A stretch of 64,000 bases of DNA from NCBI GenBank assembly GCA_020630435.1, contig JAHDBJ010000003.1:163860-227859 (forward strand), in the 5' to 3' direction. The DNA is from Saprospiraceae bacterium (GTDB taxonomy: Bacteria > Bacteroidota > Bacteroidia > Chitinophagales > Saprospiraceae). The position numbers and the translations under genes were made by a program. The notes below the pieces were generated by a model. It searched no databases, had not been told where the DNA came from, and saw nothing but the letters and a program-made list of their open reading frames with translations. Position 1 is the stretch's first letter. Each line of letters starts with the position of its first letter. Positions 36,127-44,916 of the stretch are shown in pieces.

Positions 36127-36828
36127 TTACGAAATGTCTACCAATTTGGTATTCCAACTTCTTTGTATCCAAATGATAACCGCAATTACAAACATTGCAG
36201 AAGGGAATAAAACCATTAAGTTATTCGGCGCATACCATCCAAACAACCAGCTCGTTTCTGTATTAATTAGGAACTTTGAGCCTGCTCCAATAATACCAAA
36301 ATCCATGATTGTTCCTTTACCAAAAAACTCTCTAATTACCGCAATGATGATCAAAATTGCACCATAACCCAAACCGTTTCCAACACCATCTAGAAATGAA
36401 CGCCAAGGACGATTTGCCATTGCAAAGGCTTCTAGACGTCCCATCACAATACAGTTGGTAATGATTAGTCCAATAAATACAGACAGCTCTTTATAGATTG
36501 GATAATTGATTGCTTTCAAGGTAAGCTCTACTACCGTCACTAATGTTGCAATAATGACTAATTGAACAATCATACGCACCTGCTTCGGAATCCTATTTCT
36601 CAATAAAGAAGTAAATAAATTCGCAAAGGCACATACAAAAACTACTGCAATAGACATTACAACAGCTTTTGAAACTAAGGTAGTTACCGCTAGGGCAGAA
36701 CAAATCCCCAATACTTGTACAGTAATAGGATTATTGTCATTCAACGGATCAGTAAGTAGTTTTCTTTCTTTCGACCCAAACAAGGGTTCTTTTTCTTCAA
36801 CTACTGCTTTTTCTGCTACTTCAGCCAT
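36127..36828 (-). CDS. nqrD: Na+-translocating NADH:quinone reductase subunit D
   Basis: The 233-residue membrane subunit D with six helices. After a hydrophilic N-terminal extension of about 20 residues (MAEVAEKAVVEEKEPLFGSK) comes the family start LLTDPLNDNNPITVQVLGIC, whose cysteine is one of the iron-sulphur ligands; the second is in IGLIITNCIVMGRLEAFAMA. Later RSFLDGVGNGLGYGAILIII is also conserved. Vibrio NqrD is about 210 residues, so the extra length is the N-terminal tail. Between nqrC (58 bases) and nqrE (82 bases). Confidence 0.96.
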   Translation of the reverse strand: MAEVAEKAVVEEKEPLFGSKERKLLTDPLNDNNPITVQVLGICSALAVTTLVSKAVVMSIAVVFVCAFANLFTSLLRNRIPKQVRMIVQLVIIATLVTVVELTLKAINYPIYKELSVFIGLIITNCIVMGRLEAFAMANRPWRSFLDGVGNGLGYGAILIIIAVIREFFGKGTIMDFGIIGAGSKFLINTETSWLFGWYAPNNLMVLFPSAMFVIAVIIWIQRSWNTKLVDIS

Positions 36829-36886
36829 TTTTTATATTATTAATTGTTAATAATTATTTCTTATAAAAACCTTTGGATGGTAAGCA

Positions 36887-37648
36887 TTAATTACCTAAAG
36901 GTTTAGAATTTTCACCTTTAATTTTTTGAAAGTAAGGCTCATACTTCGCAATACTTTTATACATCATAGCCGTTACACCATCACAAGTAACCGTCGCTCC
37001 TGTGATCCCATCCACCCCATGCTGATCAGCAGGATCTGCTCCTCCTTTTATCACCTTTACAGAAACAAATTCTCCTTCATCATTGTATATCTTTTCATTT
37101 TCAAAACTCTTAGGAAAATTAGGATTGTCTTTTATCTCTGCTCCTAAACCTGGAGTTTCACCCGTATGATCAAATGAAACACCAACTATTGTATTCAAGT
37201 CGCTTTTCAAGGCAATATTCCCCCATATTTCATCCCAAAGTCCTTTACCTCTTACCGTAACGATGTAATTTTTCTCACCATTATTTTCATAGACATATAA
37301 AGGCATTAATTGGTTTTCAACAGGCTTCTTTACCTCTTTTTTCATATCAATATTCTCTGCTTTCCCTCCTTTATACCCCGCAGCTTGTACGGCTGCATCA
37401 TCAACAATTTCTCCAGAAGCATTGATCGCATATTGTTTTACTTTTTGATTAAAAACATCTGCAATTTTATCGTCTTCAAAGGTTGATGCTTCTTCTTTCA
37501 TAACCGTAGAAAGAATGGCTCTTTTATTGAAGATAGCTTCATTTTTTTTATGAATGTCTTTCAGTCCTGTCGACAATAATGCCAATACAAGTGCCACTAA
37601 AGACGTCATGATTAAAACAAATGTGAAAATATATCTTGTACTATGCAC
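36887..37648 (-). CDS. nqrC: Na+-translocating NADH:quinone reductase subunit C
   Basis: The 253-residue subunit C: one N-terminal helix (YIFTFVLIMTSLVALVLALL) and a periplasmic FMN-binding domain. Conserved blocks include GLWDEIWGNIALKSDLNTIV, HTGETPGLGAEI and the flavinylation motif DGITGATVT near residue 225, whose second threonine should carry the covalent FMN placed by ApbE. The acceptor reads TGAT rather than the more usual SGAT, still within the accepted consensus. Normal length. Confidence 0.96.
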   Translation of the reverse strand: MHSTRYIFTFVLIMTSLVALVLALLSTGLKDIHKKNEAIFNKRAILSTVMKEEASTFEDDKIADVFNQKVKQYAINASGEIVDDAAVQAAGYKGGKAENIDMKKEVKKPVENQLMPLYVYENNGEKNYIVTVRGKGLWDEIWGNIALKSDLNTIVGVSFDHTGETPGLGAEIKDNPNFPKSFENEKIYNDEGEFVSVKVIKGGADPADQHGVDGITGATVTCDGVTAMMYKSIAKYEPYFQKIKGENSKPLGN

Positions 37649-37702
37649 TTTTATTTAATTTGAATGATTTATAAAAATAATCAACTGCATTTAACTTTAT
37701 CC

Positions 37703-38968
37703 TTAGCTTGTTGCGTTTGCTCTTTTTAGTCTTCTATTAATATTACTATCTAGAACATAGTAGTCAATCAATGGTGCGAAGGTATTTAAGAATAAAATTG
37801 CTAACATCCATCCTTCTGGGTATGCAGGGTTCATCACCCTTACTATCATACCAATAGCACCAATTAACGCTCCATAAATCCATTTCCCTGTATTAGTAGA
37901 ACACGCCGTAACGGGATCAGTTGCCATAAATGCCATTGCAAAGAAGAAACTTCCCATATAAAATTGGTACTGCCAAGGCACCGTCATAAATGGTGTTGCG
38001 CCCCAAAGGTTTAATAACATGGACATTGCAATTGCTCCTAGAAGCATCGACAACATAATTCTCCAACTTGCAATTCCTAAAAATATTAGATATAAAGCTC
38101 CAAATATAATTAGTGGTTTACTAGTCTCTCCTATTGAACCAGGTATTGAACCCCACCACATTTGACTTTCAGTATAAAACTGAGTGACTTTATCCCAGCC
38201 CCCTTCGTAAGCCATGGCGAGAGGGGTTGCCCCCGTAAATCCATCTATGGTCGTGGAGGTATCAAACTGACTCCAATCAAACCAACTAAATATTCCATTG
38301 AATAAACTGTGCGCCCATCCATAGTCTACTGCATAACCACCTTCTGCCATTTTTTCAAGTCCTGAGACCCAAACTTGATCACCTGATATTTCTGTAGGAT
38401 AAGCAAAGAATATAAAGACTCTTGATAATAGTGCTACATTCCAAATGTTCATCCCTGTTCCTCCAAAAGCTTCTTTTCCTAAGATAACTGCAAAAGCAAC
38501 CGATAATGCCAACATCCATAAAGGTAAATCTGGCGGCATAATTAATGGAATCAACGCTCCAGAAACTAAGAACCCTTCTTCGATAGCGTGTCCTTTTTTA
38601 GAAGCATACCAAAACTCTATCCCTAAACCTACTAGATTTGACACTACAAATAGCGGTAATAATTTGATCAATCCATGTACTAGTTTTAAATGGAAGGCAT
38701 CAAAAAATCCAGTATGTTGTCCTAGTGCTACAAAATGTTGGTGACCAATATTGTATGTACCAAACAAATAACACAACTGCAAAGCAATCACTACTTGTAC
38801 CATCATACGCTTCAAATCCATCCCATCTCTAATATGCACACCTTTTCCTGCTGTTACAGTATTCGGTGAATATAAAAAAGTGAAGATACCATCAAATAAG
38901 GTATGTAAGAATGGTGACTTCTTTTTGTCCGGTTCAATCTTTTTGAAAAAATTAAGTATCGGTTTCAT
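37703..38968 (-). CDS. nqrB: Na+-translocating NADH:quinone reductase subunit B
   Basis: The 421-residue membrane subunit B with about ten helices, main sodium-translocating subunit, carrying covalent FMN and riboflavin. Family blocks: HTLFDGIFTFLYSPNTVTAG, GVHIRDGMDLKRMM, EAFGGTGMNIWNVALLSRVF, and the FMN attachment motif DGFTGATPLA near residue 240, again TGAT. Then DPVTACSTNTGKWIYGALIG and RVMNPAYPEGWMLAILFLNT. Length normal (about 412-420). Follows nqrA after 68 bases. Confidence 0.97.
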   Translation of the reverse strand: MKPILNFFKKIEPDKKKSPFLHTLFDGIFTFLYSPNTVTAGKGVHIRDGMDLKRMMVQVVIALQLCYLFGTYNIGHQHFVALGQHTGFFDAFHLKLVHGLIKLLPLFVVSNLVGLGIEFWYASKKGHAIEEGFLVSGALIPLIMPPDLPLWMLALSVAFAVILGKEAFGGTGMNIWNVALLSRVFIFFAYPTEISGDQVWVSGLEKMAEGGYAVDYGWAHSLFNGIFSWFDWSQFDTSTTIDGFTGATPLAMAYEGGWDKVTQFYTESQMWWGSIPGSIGETSKPLIIFGALYLIFLGIASWRIMLSMLLGAIAMSMLLNLWGATPFMTVPWQYQFYMGSFFFAMAFMATDPVTACSTNTGKWIYGALIGAIGMIVRVMNPAYPEGWMLAILFLNTFAPLIDYYVLDSNINRRLKRANATS

Positions 38969-39036
38969 ATTTTGTTTATGATATTGATAGTAAAGAATTT
39001 AGGTTTAAAACAATTTTTTAACACTAAACTCCAATC

Positions 39037-40656
39037 TTATCCTTGTTCACGCATCATATCTAATCCATCCCGCAAAATTTGCTGTAATGGTTGCTTAGAC
39101 GTACAAGCAAATTCGCATATAGCTAGATCTTCCTCTGCTAATTCATATATTCCTAGTCCTTCCATACGCTCAAAATCGCCTGTCATAATCGCTTTCATTA
39201 AGTGTTGGGGATAAATATCCATCGGCAACACTTTCTCGTATTGTCCCGTAGCAACAAAAGCTCTCTTTTCTCCATTTGTATTGGTGTTTGCTTTGAATAT
39301 TAAATCTGAAAACATTGCACTAGGGAATGCTTTTGAAGCTGTTGGCTTAAACGAAGGCAACAACCATCCAAACATTTCATATTCATTGCCTTCTTCTACT
39401 ACAGTAATTTGATCATCATGGAAACTCAAATATCCTTTAGCATCTATTTGTTGACCAGATAGTACATCACCTGTAATAATACGAGCTTCTTCATTTTGAA
39501 GGTTATCTTTCAAAAGTCCCTCTACTGCAGCCCCTTGATAAGTCTTTACATATTGAGGGTTGGCTAATTCAGCGCCTGTGACGGCTACAATTCTAGAAGC
39601 ATCATAACGTCCATTTAAGAAGACATTTCCTATCGTAATGACTTCTTGAACACCTACTGTCCAAACTTTTTCATTCGCATTAATAGGGTTCGTATGGTGA
39701 ATTTGTACTCCAACATTTCCTACGGGATGTTTCCCTGAAAAAGCATTGATTTCAACACCTTTTGCACCAGTAAATACAGAAGAAGTATTTTTGGCGTTAA
39801 CCCCTAAATGTACTTTTCCATTTGTTAATTTTCTTAGTACATCTAATCCTTTTTGGAAAGCAGCGGCTTGCCCTTCAACAACGAAGTTTAAGTCAGGTGC
39901 TAAAGGAGCGGAATCGAATGTTGTCACAAAAATCGCTTTCGGTATATGAACTAGGCTTGGCACAACTTGAAAAGGACGTTCTACGATTAATGAAAGACAG
40001 CCACTATCTGCCATAAAGTCTATCAATTCTCCTCTAGACGTTGTATCTAAATTGGGTAATTCGAGTGAACGGTAAGTCATTTCTTTATCTGCTAAAATGA
40101 CGACTTCTTTTATTGAGCGTTTTGCTCCTCTATTGACAGCAATGACCTCTCCACTTACAGGAGAGACATATTTAACGTCTGGTCTTTTTTTATCAAAAAA
40201 TAGTTTATCACCAGCTTTCACATTGTCTCCTACTTCAACAAGCATTTTGGGAATAGGAGAAATCCCAACAAAGTCAATTGGTTGAATTGCAAATGTTGTT
40301 GCTTTTGCATGAGCTATTGTTTTTTCTGCTACTCCTTCCAATTTAATATCATGCCCTTTTTTAAGCACTTTGGTTTTGAATCCACCAATATTTGCACTTT
40401 TGCTAGAACCAAATATTTCTTCTCCTGTTGGAAACAAAGAATAGTTTGTACCATCTTTGTCAGCGCCTATTTTTTTAGCTTCTATTTGAAGTAAATTGTT
40501 AGCAACCATTATAACAGCAAAAAGCAATAAAAGGACAGCAAAAGCTAGTAAGATAGAAACGAGATTTCCTGAAAATCCTCCAGATTGAGCTAACAATAGC
40601 GTTGAAGGAGATAGGAAGAAAAGCAAAAAGACGAGTTTAATACCTATATTTTTCAA
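39037..40656 (-). CDS. nqrA: Na+-translocating NADH:quinone reductase subunit A with N-terminal membrane anchor
   Basis: A 539-residue NqrA, about 90 residues longer than the usual 446. The conserved part begins near residue 91 (GGFKTKVLKKGHDIKLEGVA) and includes PKMLVEVGDNVKAGDKLFFD, PVSGEVIAVNRGAKRSI, ASRIVAVTGAELANPQYV and a C-terminal YPQHLMKAIMTGDFERMEGL with EEDLAICEFACTSKQPLQQI. The extra N-terminus has a signal-peptide-like segment (1-24, ending LLAQ), one long hydrophobic helix (about 31-55) and a polar linker. Classical NqrA is a peripheral cytoplasmic protein without membrane helix. First gene of the operon with a good promoter upstream. Confidence 0.95.
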   Translation of the reverse strand: MKNIGIKLVFLLFFLSPSTLLLAQSGGFSGNLVSILLAFAVLLLLFAVIMVANNLLQIEAKKIGADKDGTNYSLFPTGEEIFGSSKSANIGGFKTKVLKKGHDIKLEGVAEKTIAHAKATTFAIQPIDFVGISPIPKMLVEVGDNVKAGDKLFFDKKRPDVKYVSPVSGEVIAVNRGAKRSIKEVVILADKEMTYRSLELPNLDTTSRGELIDFMADSGCLSLIVERPFQVVPSLVHIPKAIFVTTFDSAPLAPDLNFVVEGQAAAFQKGLDVLRKLTNGKVHLGVNAKNTSSVFTGAKGVEINAFSGKHPVGNVGVQIHHTNPINANEKVWTVGVQEVITIGNVFLNGRYDASRIVAVTGAELANPQYVKTYQGAAVEGLLKDNLQNEEARIITGDVLSGQQIDAKGYLSFHDDQITVVEEGNEYEMFGWLLPSFKPTASKAFPSAMFSDLIFKANTNTNGEKRAFVATGQYEKVLPMDIYPQHLMKAIMTGDFERMEGLGIYELAEEDLAICEFACTSKQPLQQILRDGLDMMREQG

Positions 40657-40720
40657 AGTATTTTGTTTTGATTTTCTATAAAAAACGATTTGATAGGAAA
40701 ACCTTTCCTAAAAATCGCTG

Positions 40721-40728
40721 CAAAGATA
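40721..40728 (-). promoter_or_regulatory. nqrA: Bacteroidota -7 box of the nqr operon
   Basis: On the minus strand this reads TATCTTTG followed by CAGC, an exact TAnnTTTG match 65 bases upstream of the nqrA ATG. No consensus -33 box is obvious. Confidence 0.6.
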
Positions 40729-40822
40729 AATACTTTTTGAATAATCGGTAATTTTTCGCCTTATATCGCTTCTTGTTTAGAATAATTCTGCATAAGGGCA
40801 GCATTAAGGTTGGATATAAACT

Positions 40823-41608
40823 TTAATCAACTATAATATTACCTACGAGATAAGTAACTGCTTGTCCTGAAATTTCTACTCTTTCCCCTAATAATTTACA
40901 ATATAATTCGCCTCCTCTTTTGGATATTTGTTGAGCAGAAAGTTCTTTTTTATCTAGGATTTCTGCCCAATAAGGGGTAAGTGTTGTATGAGCAGAGCCT
41001 GTAACAGGATCTTCATCTATACCCGATTGAGGAGCAAATACACGAGAAACAAAATCAACTTGTTCTCCTTGTGCGGATACAATTACTGCTCTACATTTCA
41101 ATTCACTTAGGGTATAAAAATTAGGTTTTAAGCTAGCAACTGTTTGTTCATTATTTAGAATAAACAAATAATCTGTTTTGCCTTTATACGCTTTTAATAC
41201 TTCTGCTCCTAAGACTTCTGTCATATTTGATGGTATTTCTACCTCACTAATAAGATCAGTAGGAAAGTTCATGATTAGTTTGTCTGCTCCTTTTTCTACT
41301 ATCAGTATACCACTTTTAGTAGAAAAATGAATTGTATCTTTTTCATACAATAAATGTTCAAATAAAACATGAGCTGTTGCTAGTGTTGCATGACCACAAA
41401 GAGCTACCTCAACTTCAGGGGTAAACCAACGAAGTTCTATATTATTTTTACTATAAACAAAAAAAGCGGTTTCAGAAAGGTTATTTTCAGCGGCTATGGC
41501 TTGAAGTACTTCATCATCCAACCAAGATGTAAGAGGGCAAACAGCAGCAGGATTACCTCCAAATTGTTTATTTGTAAAAGCATCGACTTGATAAATCGGT
41601 ATATTCAT
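40823..41608 (-). CDS. PhzF family isomerase
   Basis: A 261-residue cytosolic protein of the PhzF/DapF-like fold. Motifs: IPIYQVDAFTNKQFGGNPAA, NNLSETAFFVY with the catalytic glutamate, FTPEVEVALCGHATLATAHV and DEDPVTGSAHTTLTPYWAEI. True PhzF isomerises trans-2,3-dihydro-3-hydroxyanthranilate in phenazine synthesis, but most homologues, this one included, lie outside phenazine clusters and have unknown substrates. It follows the DUF3127 gene by 11 bases on the same strand and is likely cotranscribed. Confidence 0.93.
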   Translation of the reverse strand: MNIPIYQVDAFTNKQFGGNPAAVCPLTSWLDDEVLQAIAAENNLSETAFFVYSKNNIELRWFTPEVEVALCGHATLATAHVLFEHLLYEKDTIHFSTKSGILIVEKGADKLIMNFPTDLISEVEIPSNMTEVLGAEVLKAYKGKTDYLFILNNEQTVASLKPNFYTLSELKCRAVIVSAQGEQVDFVSRVFAPQSGIDEDPVTGSAHTTLTPYWAEILDKKELSAQQISKRGGELYCKLLGERVEISGQAVTYLVGNIIVD

Positions 41609-41619
41609 AATTTTTTATA

Positions 41620-42009
41620 CTAAAAAGGCAAATCGTCGTCTTCCATATCGCTCAAAGGAGGCGCATCGGTAGGAAAAGAATCGTTTTCACTGCTTGGAGG
41701 AGAAGGAACTGTAGTCTCTGCTACTTCTTCTACTACCTTTTCAATCTTCCACGCATTTAAGGAATTAAAGTACTTAATTTCTCCTTGAGGGCTTTTCCAT
41801 TCTCGCCCTCTTAAATCAAAAAATATTTTGACTTCGTCACCATTCGCATAATCATCTAAAATAGAACATTTATCTTGTACAAGTTGAAAGATGACGGTTT
41901 GTGGATACGCTCCGTCAACGGTTAACACAAATTCTCTTTTTTGGAACGTTCCAGTAACTTGTTGGGTATCAAAAATCTTAAGTAATTTACCTTCTACTTC
42001 AAATGACAT
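41620..42009 (-). CDS. DUF3127 protein with SSB-like acidic C-terminal tip
   Basis: A 129-residue protein. Residues 1-92 match DUF3127, a small OB-fold-like family: SFEVEGKLLKIFDTQQVTGT, FQKREFVLTV, VIFQLVQDKCSILDDY and VKIFFDLRGREWKSPQGEIK. The tail (93-129) is Pro/Ser/Asp-rich and disordered, ending DMEDDDLPF. This tip closely resembles the conserved C-terminal peptide of single-stranded DNA-binding protein (DDDIPF), which recruits repair and replication proteins. A role on single-stranded DNA is therefore plausible. It has its own promoter box upstream and precedes phzF. Confidence 0.85.
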   Translation of the reverse strand: MSFEVEGKLLKIFDTQQVTGTFQKREFVLTVDGAYPQTVIFQLVQDKCSILDDYANGDEVKIFFDLRGREWKSPQGEIKYFNSLNAWKIEKVVEEVAETTVPSPPSSENDSFPTDAPPLSDMEDDDLPF

Positions 42010-42053
42010 GATTAATAATTATTATGATTGAAAAAAGTCCTAAATAATGACCG

Positions 42054-42061
42054 CAAAGGTA
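42054..42061 (-). promoter_or_regulatory. Bacteroidota -7 box for the DUF3127-phzF unit
   Basis: Minus-strand TACCTTTG followed by CGG, exact TAnnTTTG, 45 bases upstream of the DUF3127 ATG. Confidence 0.5.
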
Positions 42062-42122
42062 GGAAATCAGATTTACATTTTTGTCTGTTCGCCAAATATT
42101 TTCATCGGCTTTTAAACAAAAA

Positions 42123-42153
42123 TCGCCTTCAAAGTAAATTACTTCAAAGGCGA
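42123..42153 (-). terminator. Terminator of the pyrimidine degradation operon
   Basis: Arms 42123-42137 and 42139-42153 form a 15-position stem with two adjacent mismatches. On the minus strand it is followed by TTTTTGTTT, a proper U-run, 39 bases beyond the preA stop. Confidence 0.75.
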
Positions 42154-42191
42154 ACTCATTTTGAAAAACGAGGGGTAGATTGTAAGTAATA

Positions 42192-43514
42192 TTATTTTTT
42201 CAATGCATCGGAAGGTTCTGGTACCCAATGGTGAATTCCTCCTGCTCTTTCATCATTAAATGTATTTGGCTGTTTATCTGCTTCTCCAAAGTCTTTCCAC
42301 GTTTCGTGCTTTTGTCCATCGTCTTTACGAACCATTGTGATACAATTTTCAACTGGGCAAACTAAGGAACATAAATTACATCCTACACAATTTTCTTCAA
42401 TAATATAGGGGATGCGACTTCCATCTTTGTGCAAACCAATTGCTTGATGAGCACCATCTTCGCAAGCCGTATAACAAAGTTGACATTCAATACATTTTGA
42501 GGAGTCGATACTAGCAGTCACTTTATAATGTAAATTCAGATTTTCCCATGTTTTTACATTTCCTAAAGCCTTTCCTATCATATCATCCATCGTATTGAAA
42601 CCTTTTTCTACCATATACCGCTCCAATCCAGGTATCATTTCTCGAATAATACCAAAGCCAAAGTGCATGACGGCTGTACAAACTTGAACATTAGTTGCTC
42701 CTAGTAAAAAATATTCAACGGCATCTCTCCAGTTTTCTACACCTCCGATGCCTGAAATTGGAATATTAACGCCCTCATGTTGAGCGCAATTTTTCAACAT
42801 ATTTAAGGCAATGGGTTTAACTGCTGGTCCACAATATCCTCCATTTGTACTTTTACCATCGACAATTGGATAAGGTACAAAATTATCAATATCAACGCCC
42901 ACTATACTTTGAATTGTATTGATTAAAGAGATAGCATCTCCCCCACCTCGTACAGCTGCCATTGCTGGTTCTGTTATATCTGAAATATTCGGAGTCAGTT
43001 TTACAATAACAGGGATAGTGGCTACTTCCATTACCCATTTGACAATAGTTTCTAGAACTTTGGGTTCTTGTCCTACCGCTGATCCCATTCCACGCTCGCA
43101 CATTCCATGAGGACAACCAAAGTTGAGTTCTATCCCATCCGCTCCAGCATTTTGTACGTCCTTTACGATTTGATGCCATTGTTCTTTGGACTCAACCATA
43201 AGAGATGCAATGACGGCATGATCTGGAAAATACTTTTTGACCTCTTCTATCTCCCTAAGATTATCTGCTAAGGGGCGATCTGTTATTAATTCAATATTAT
43301 TTAATCCTATCAGTCTTTTATCACGATAGTTCACGCCTCCATATCTACTTGATACATTAACGACTGGAACTCCAAGCGTTTTCCATACTGCTCCACCCCA
43401 TCCTGCATCAAAGGCTTTCATGATCTGATAACCTGAATTTGTAGGAGGTGCCGACGCCAACCAAAAAGGATTTGGAGATTTTATTCCTGCTAAATTACTA
43501 CTTAAATCTGGCAT
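42192..43514 (-). CDS. preA: NAD-dependent dihydropyrimidine dehydrogenase subunit PreA
   Basis: The 440-residue catalytic subunit of bacterial dihydropyrimidine dehydrogenase, reducing uracil and thymine to their dihydro forms. An FMN-binding TIM barrel (about 1-320) includes NPFWLASAPPTNSGYQIMKA and ELNFGCPHGMCERGMGSAVG, the latter with the catalytic-loop cysteine. Two 4Fe-4S clusters follow: CIECQLCYTACEDGAHQAI and CVGCNLCSLVCPVENCITM. Length agrees with the E. coli subunit (411) plus a C-terminal tail. Last gene of the operon, 31 bases after preT. Confidence 0.96.
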   Translation of the reverse strand: MPDLSSNLAGIKSPNPFWLASAPPTNSGYQIMKAFDAGWGGAVWKTLGVPVVNVSSRYGGVNYRDKRLIGLNNIELITDRPLADNLREIEEVKKYFPDHAVIASLMVESKEQWHQIVKDVQNAGADGIELNFGCPHGMCERGMGSAVGQEPKVLETIVKWVMEVATIPVIVKLTPNISDITEPAMAAVRGGGDAISLINTIQSIVGVDIDNFVPYPIVDGKSTNGGYCGPAVKPIALNMLKNCAQHEGVNIPISGIGGVENWRDAVEYFLLGATNVQVCTAVMHFGFGIIREMIPGLERYMVEKGFNTMDDMIGKALGNVKTWENLNLHYKVTASIDSSKCIECQLCYTACEDGAHQAIGLHKDGSRIPYIIEENCVGCNLCSLVCPVENCITMVRKDDGQKHETWKDFGEADKQPNTFNDERAGGIHHWVPEPSDALKK

Positions 43515-43545
43515 AATTTGTTTCTTTTAATCGATTATCAAATAC

Positions 43546-44868
43546 TTAAGCACTTAAAAATTTATGAATAGCTTGAGCTGCTACTTTCGCTTCGCCACAA
43601 GCGTTGACCACTTCGGCTCCTCCATTTACGGCATCACCCGATGCGAAATATTTGGGATTCGTCGTTTGGAAGCCTTCGTTTGTGATGATACGTCCTTTAG
43701 CATCTAAATCTAAACCATCAATTTGGGATAAAAACTGCTTCATCTTCTCATTTCCAGTTGCTAGGATAACCTGATCACATTCAATTATAAAATCGCTACC
43801 ATCAATATTTTTAACTCGCCCATCTACAATTTCAGTACGGATAAGTTGTATCCCACTTACTTTATCTTCACCTAATAGTGCTACTGGAGAGACATTAAAT
43901 ACGCCTTTGACACCCGCTCCTTTTGCTAAATCATACTCAAATGGATAAGCTCCCATTTCTGCTTTAGAACGACGATAAGCTAACGTAACTTCCTTAGCAC
44001 CTAACCTCGCACTTTCAGAAGCCGCATCCATAGCCGTATTTCCACCTCCGATGACAACAACTTTTTCTCCGACGTGTGTATTTAAAGGATCTAATTTTAC
44101 TTTTTCAATATATTCTGTAGCTCCTATACAATTTTCAAATCCTTCCCCATTAATACCCAGTGTATTGGTATTTCCTAATCCAATGCCTAAGAAAATAGCA
44201 TCGTAATTTTCTTCTAGATATTGAAAATGTTCTTTTGTTTCTACTCGATGATTGTAGTGAACTTTATATCCAAAATGCCTTTCTAGGTAGTCCATTTCTT
44301 CAAAAAGCTCTTCATTGGTCACTTTGTAAGGGGCGCACCCATATAGTGCCAAACCAGAAGGATGTTGATGTGCTTCATAAATATCAACTTCATATCCCAA
44401 ACTTCGCAGTTCACAAGCGCAAGAAATCCCTGCGGGACCTGCACCAATTACAATTACTTTTTTACCATTAGACGGTGCGAGTTTAAAAAGTGGCTTATCC
44501 TCTGCCATCGCCTTTCTTGTTGCAAAACTTTGTAGGCGTCCAATCTCAATAGGTTTTACGTCTTGGTGGTTGTAGACACAAGCCCCTTCGCACAATTCAG
44601 AAGTTGGACAAACTTTTCCACAAGCATTTCCAAAATAATTAGAATCATAAATGGTTTTAGCTGCACCATCTACATTACCCGTATTAATCTGCCTTATAAA
44701 AAGTGGAATATCAATTCCCGTTGGACAGGCTTGAATACAAGGTGCATCATAACAATACAGGCAACGAGAACTCTCATAGTATGCCATTGTGGCATCCATA
44801 AGTGGTTTTAGTTGGGTAAAATTTTCAGCCGCTTCTTCTAATGTTTGCGGTCTAGTATATTCGGGCAT
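43546..44868 (-). CDS. preT: NAD(P)-dependent dihydropyrimidine dehydrogenase subunit PreT
   Basis: A 440-residue electron-input subunit related to the small subunit of glutamate synthase. N-terminal cysteines for iron-sulphur clusters: SSRCLYCYDAPCIQACPTGI and NACGKVCPTSELCEGACVYN. Then the FAD-binding VIGAGPAGISCACELRSLGY and NAD(P)-binding VVVIGGGNTAMDAASESARL; the end NPKYFASGDAVNGGAEVV closes the flavin site. With PreA it forms the complete dehydrogenase. By sequence alone a GltD-like role is possible, but the neighbours decide for pyrimidine breakdown. Confidence 0.94.
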   Translation of the reverse strand: MPEYTRPQTLEEAAENFTQLKPLMDATMAYYESSRCLYCYDAPCIQACPTGIDIPLFIRQINTGNVDGAAKTIYDSNYFGNACGKVCPTSELCEGACVYNHQDVKPIEIGRLQSFATRKAMAEDKPLFKLAPSNGKKVIVIGAGPAGISCACELRSLGYEVDIYEAHQHPSGLALYGCAPYKVTNEELFEEMDYLERHFGYKVHYNHRVETKEHFQYLEENYDAIFLGIGLGNTNTLGINGEGFENCIGATEYIEKVKLDPLNTHVGEKVVVIGGGNTAMDAASESARLGAKEVTLAYRRSKAEMGAYPFEYDLAKGAGVKGVFNVSPVALLGEDKVSGIQLIRTEIVDGRVKNIDGSDFIIECDQVILATGNEKMKQFLSQIDGLDLDAKGRIITNEGFQTTNPKYFASGDAVNGGAEVVNACGEAKVAAQAIHKFLSA

Positions 44869-44916
44869 AGATTTATTTTTTTATTAAATTAAATATAATT
44901 ATAAACACACTAGTCC

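Noticed and set aside
43546..44868. Glutamate synthase small subunit (GltD)
   Set aside because: Sequence is similar, but no gltB is present and preA, dihydropyrimidinase and the ureidopropionase-like gene define another pathway.
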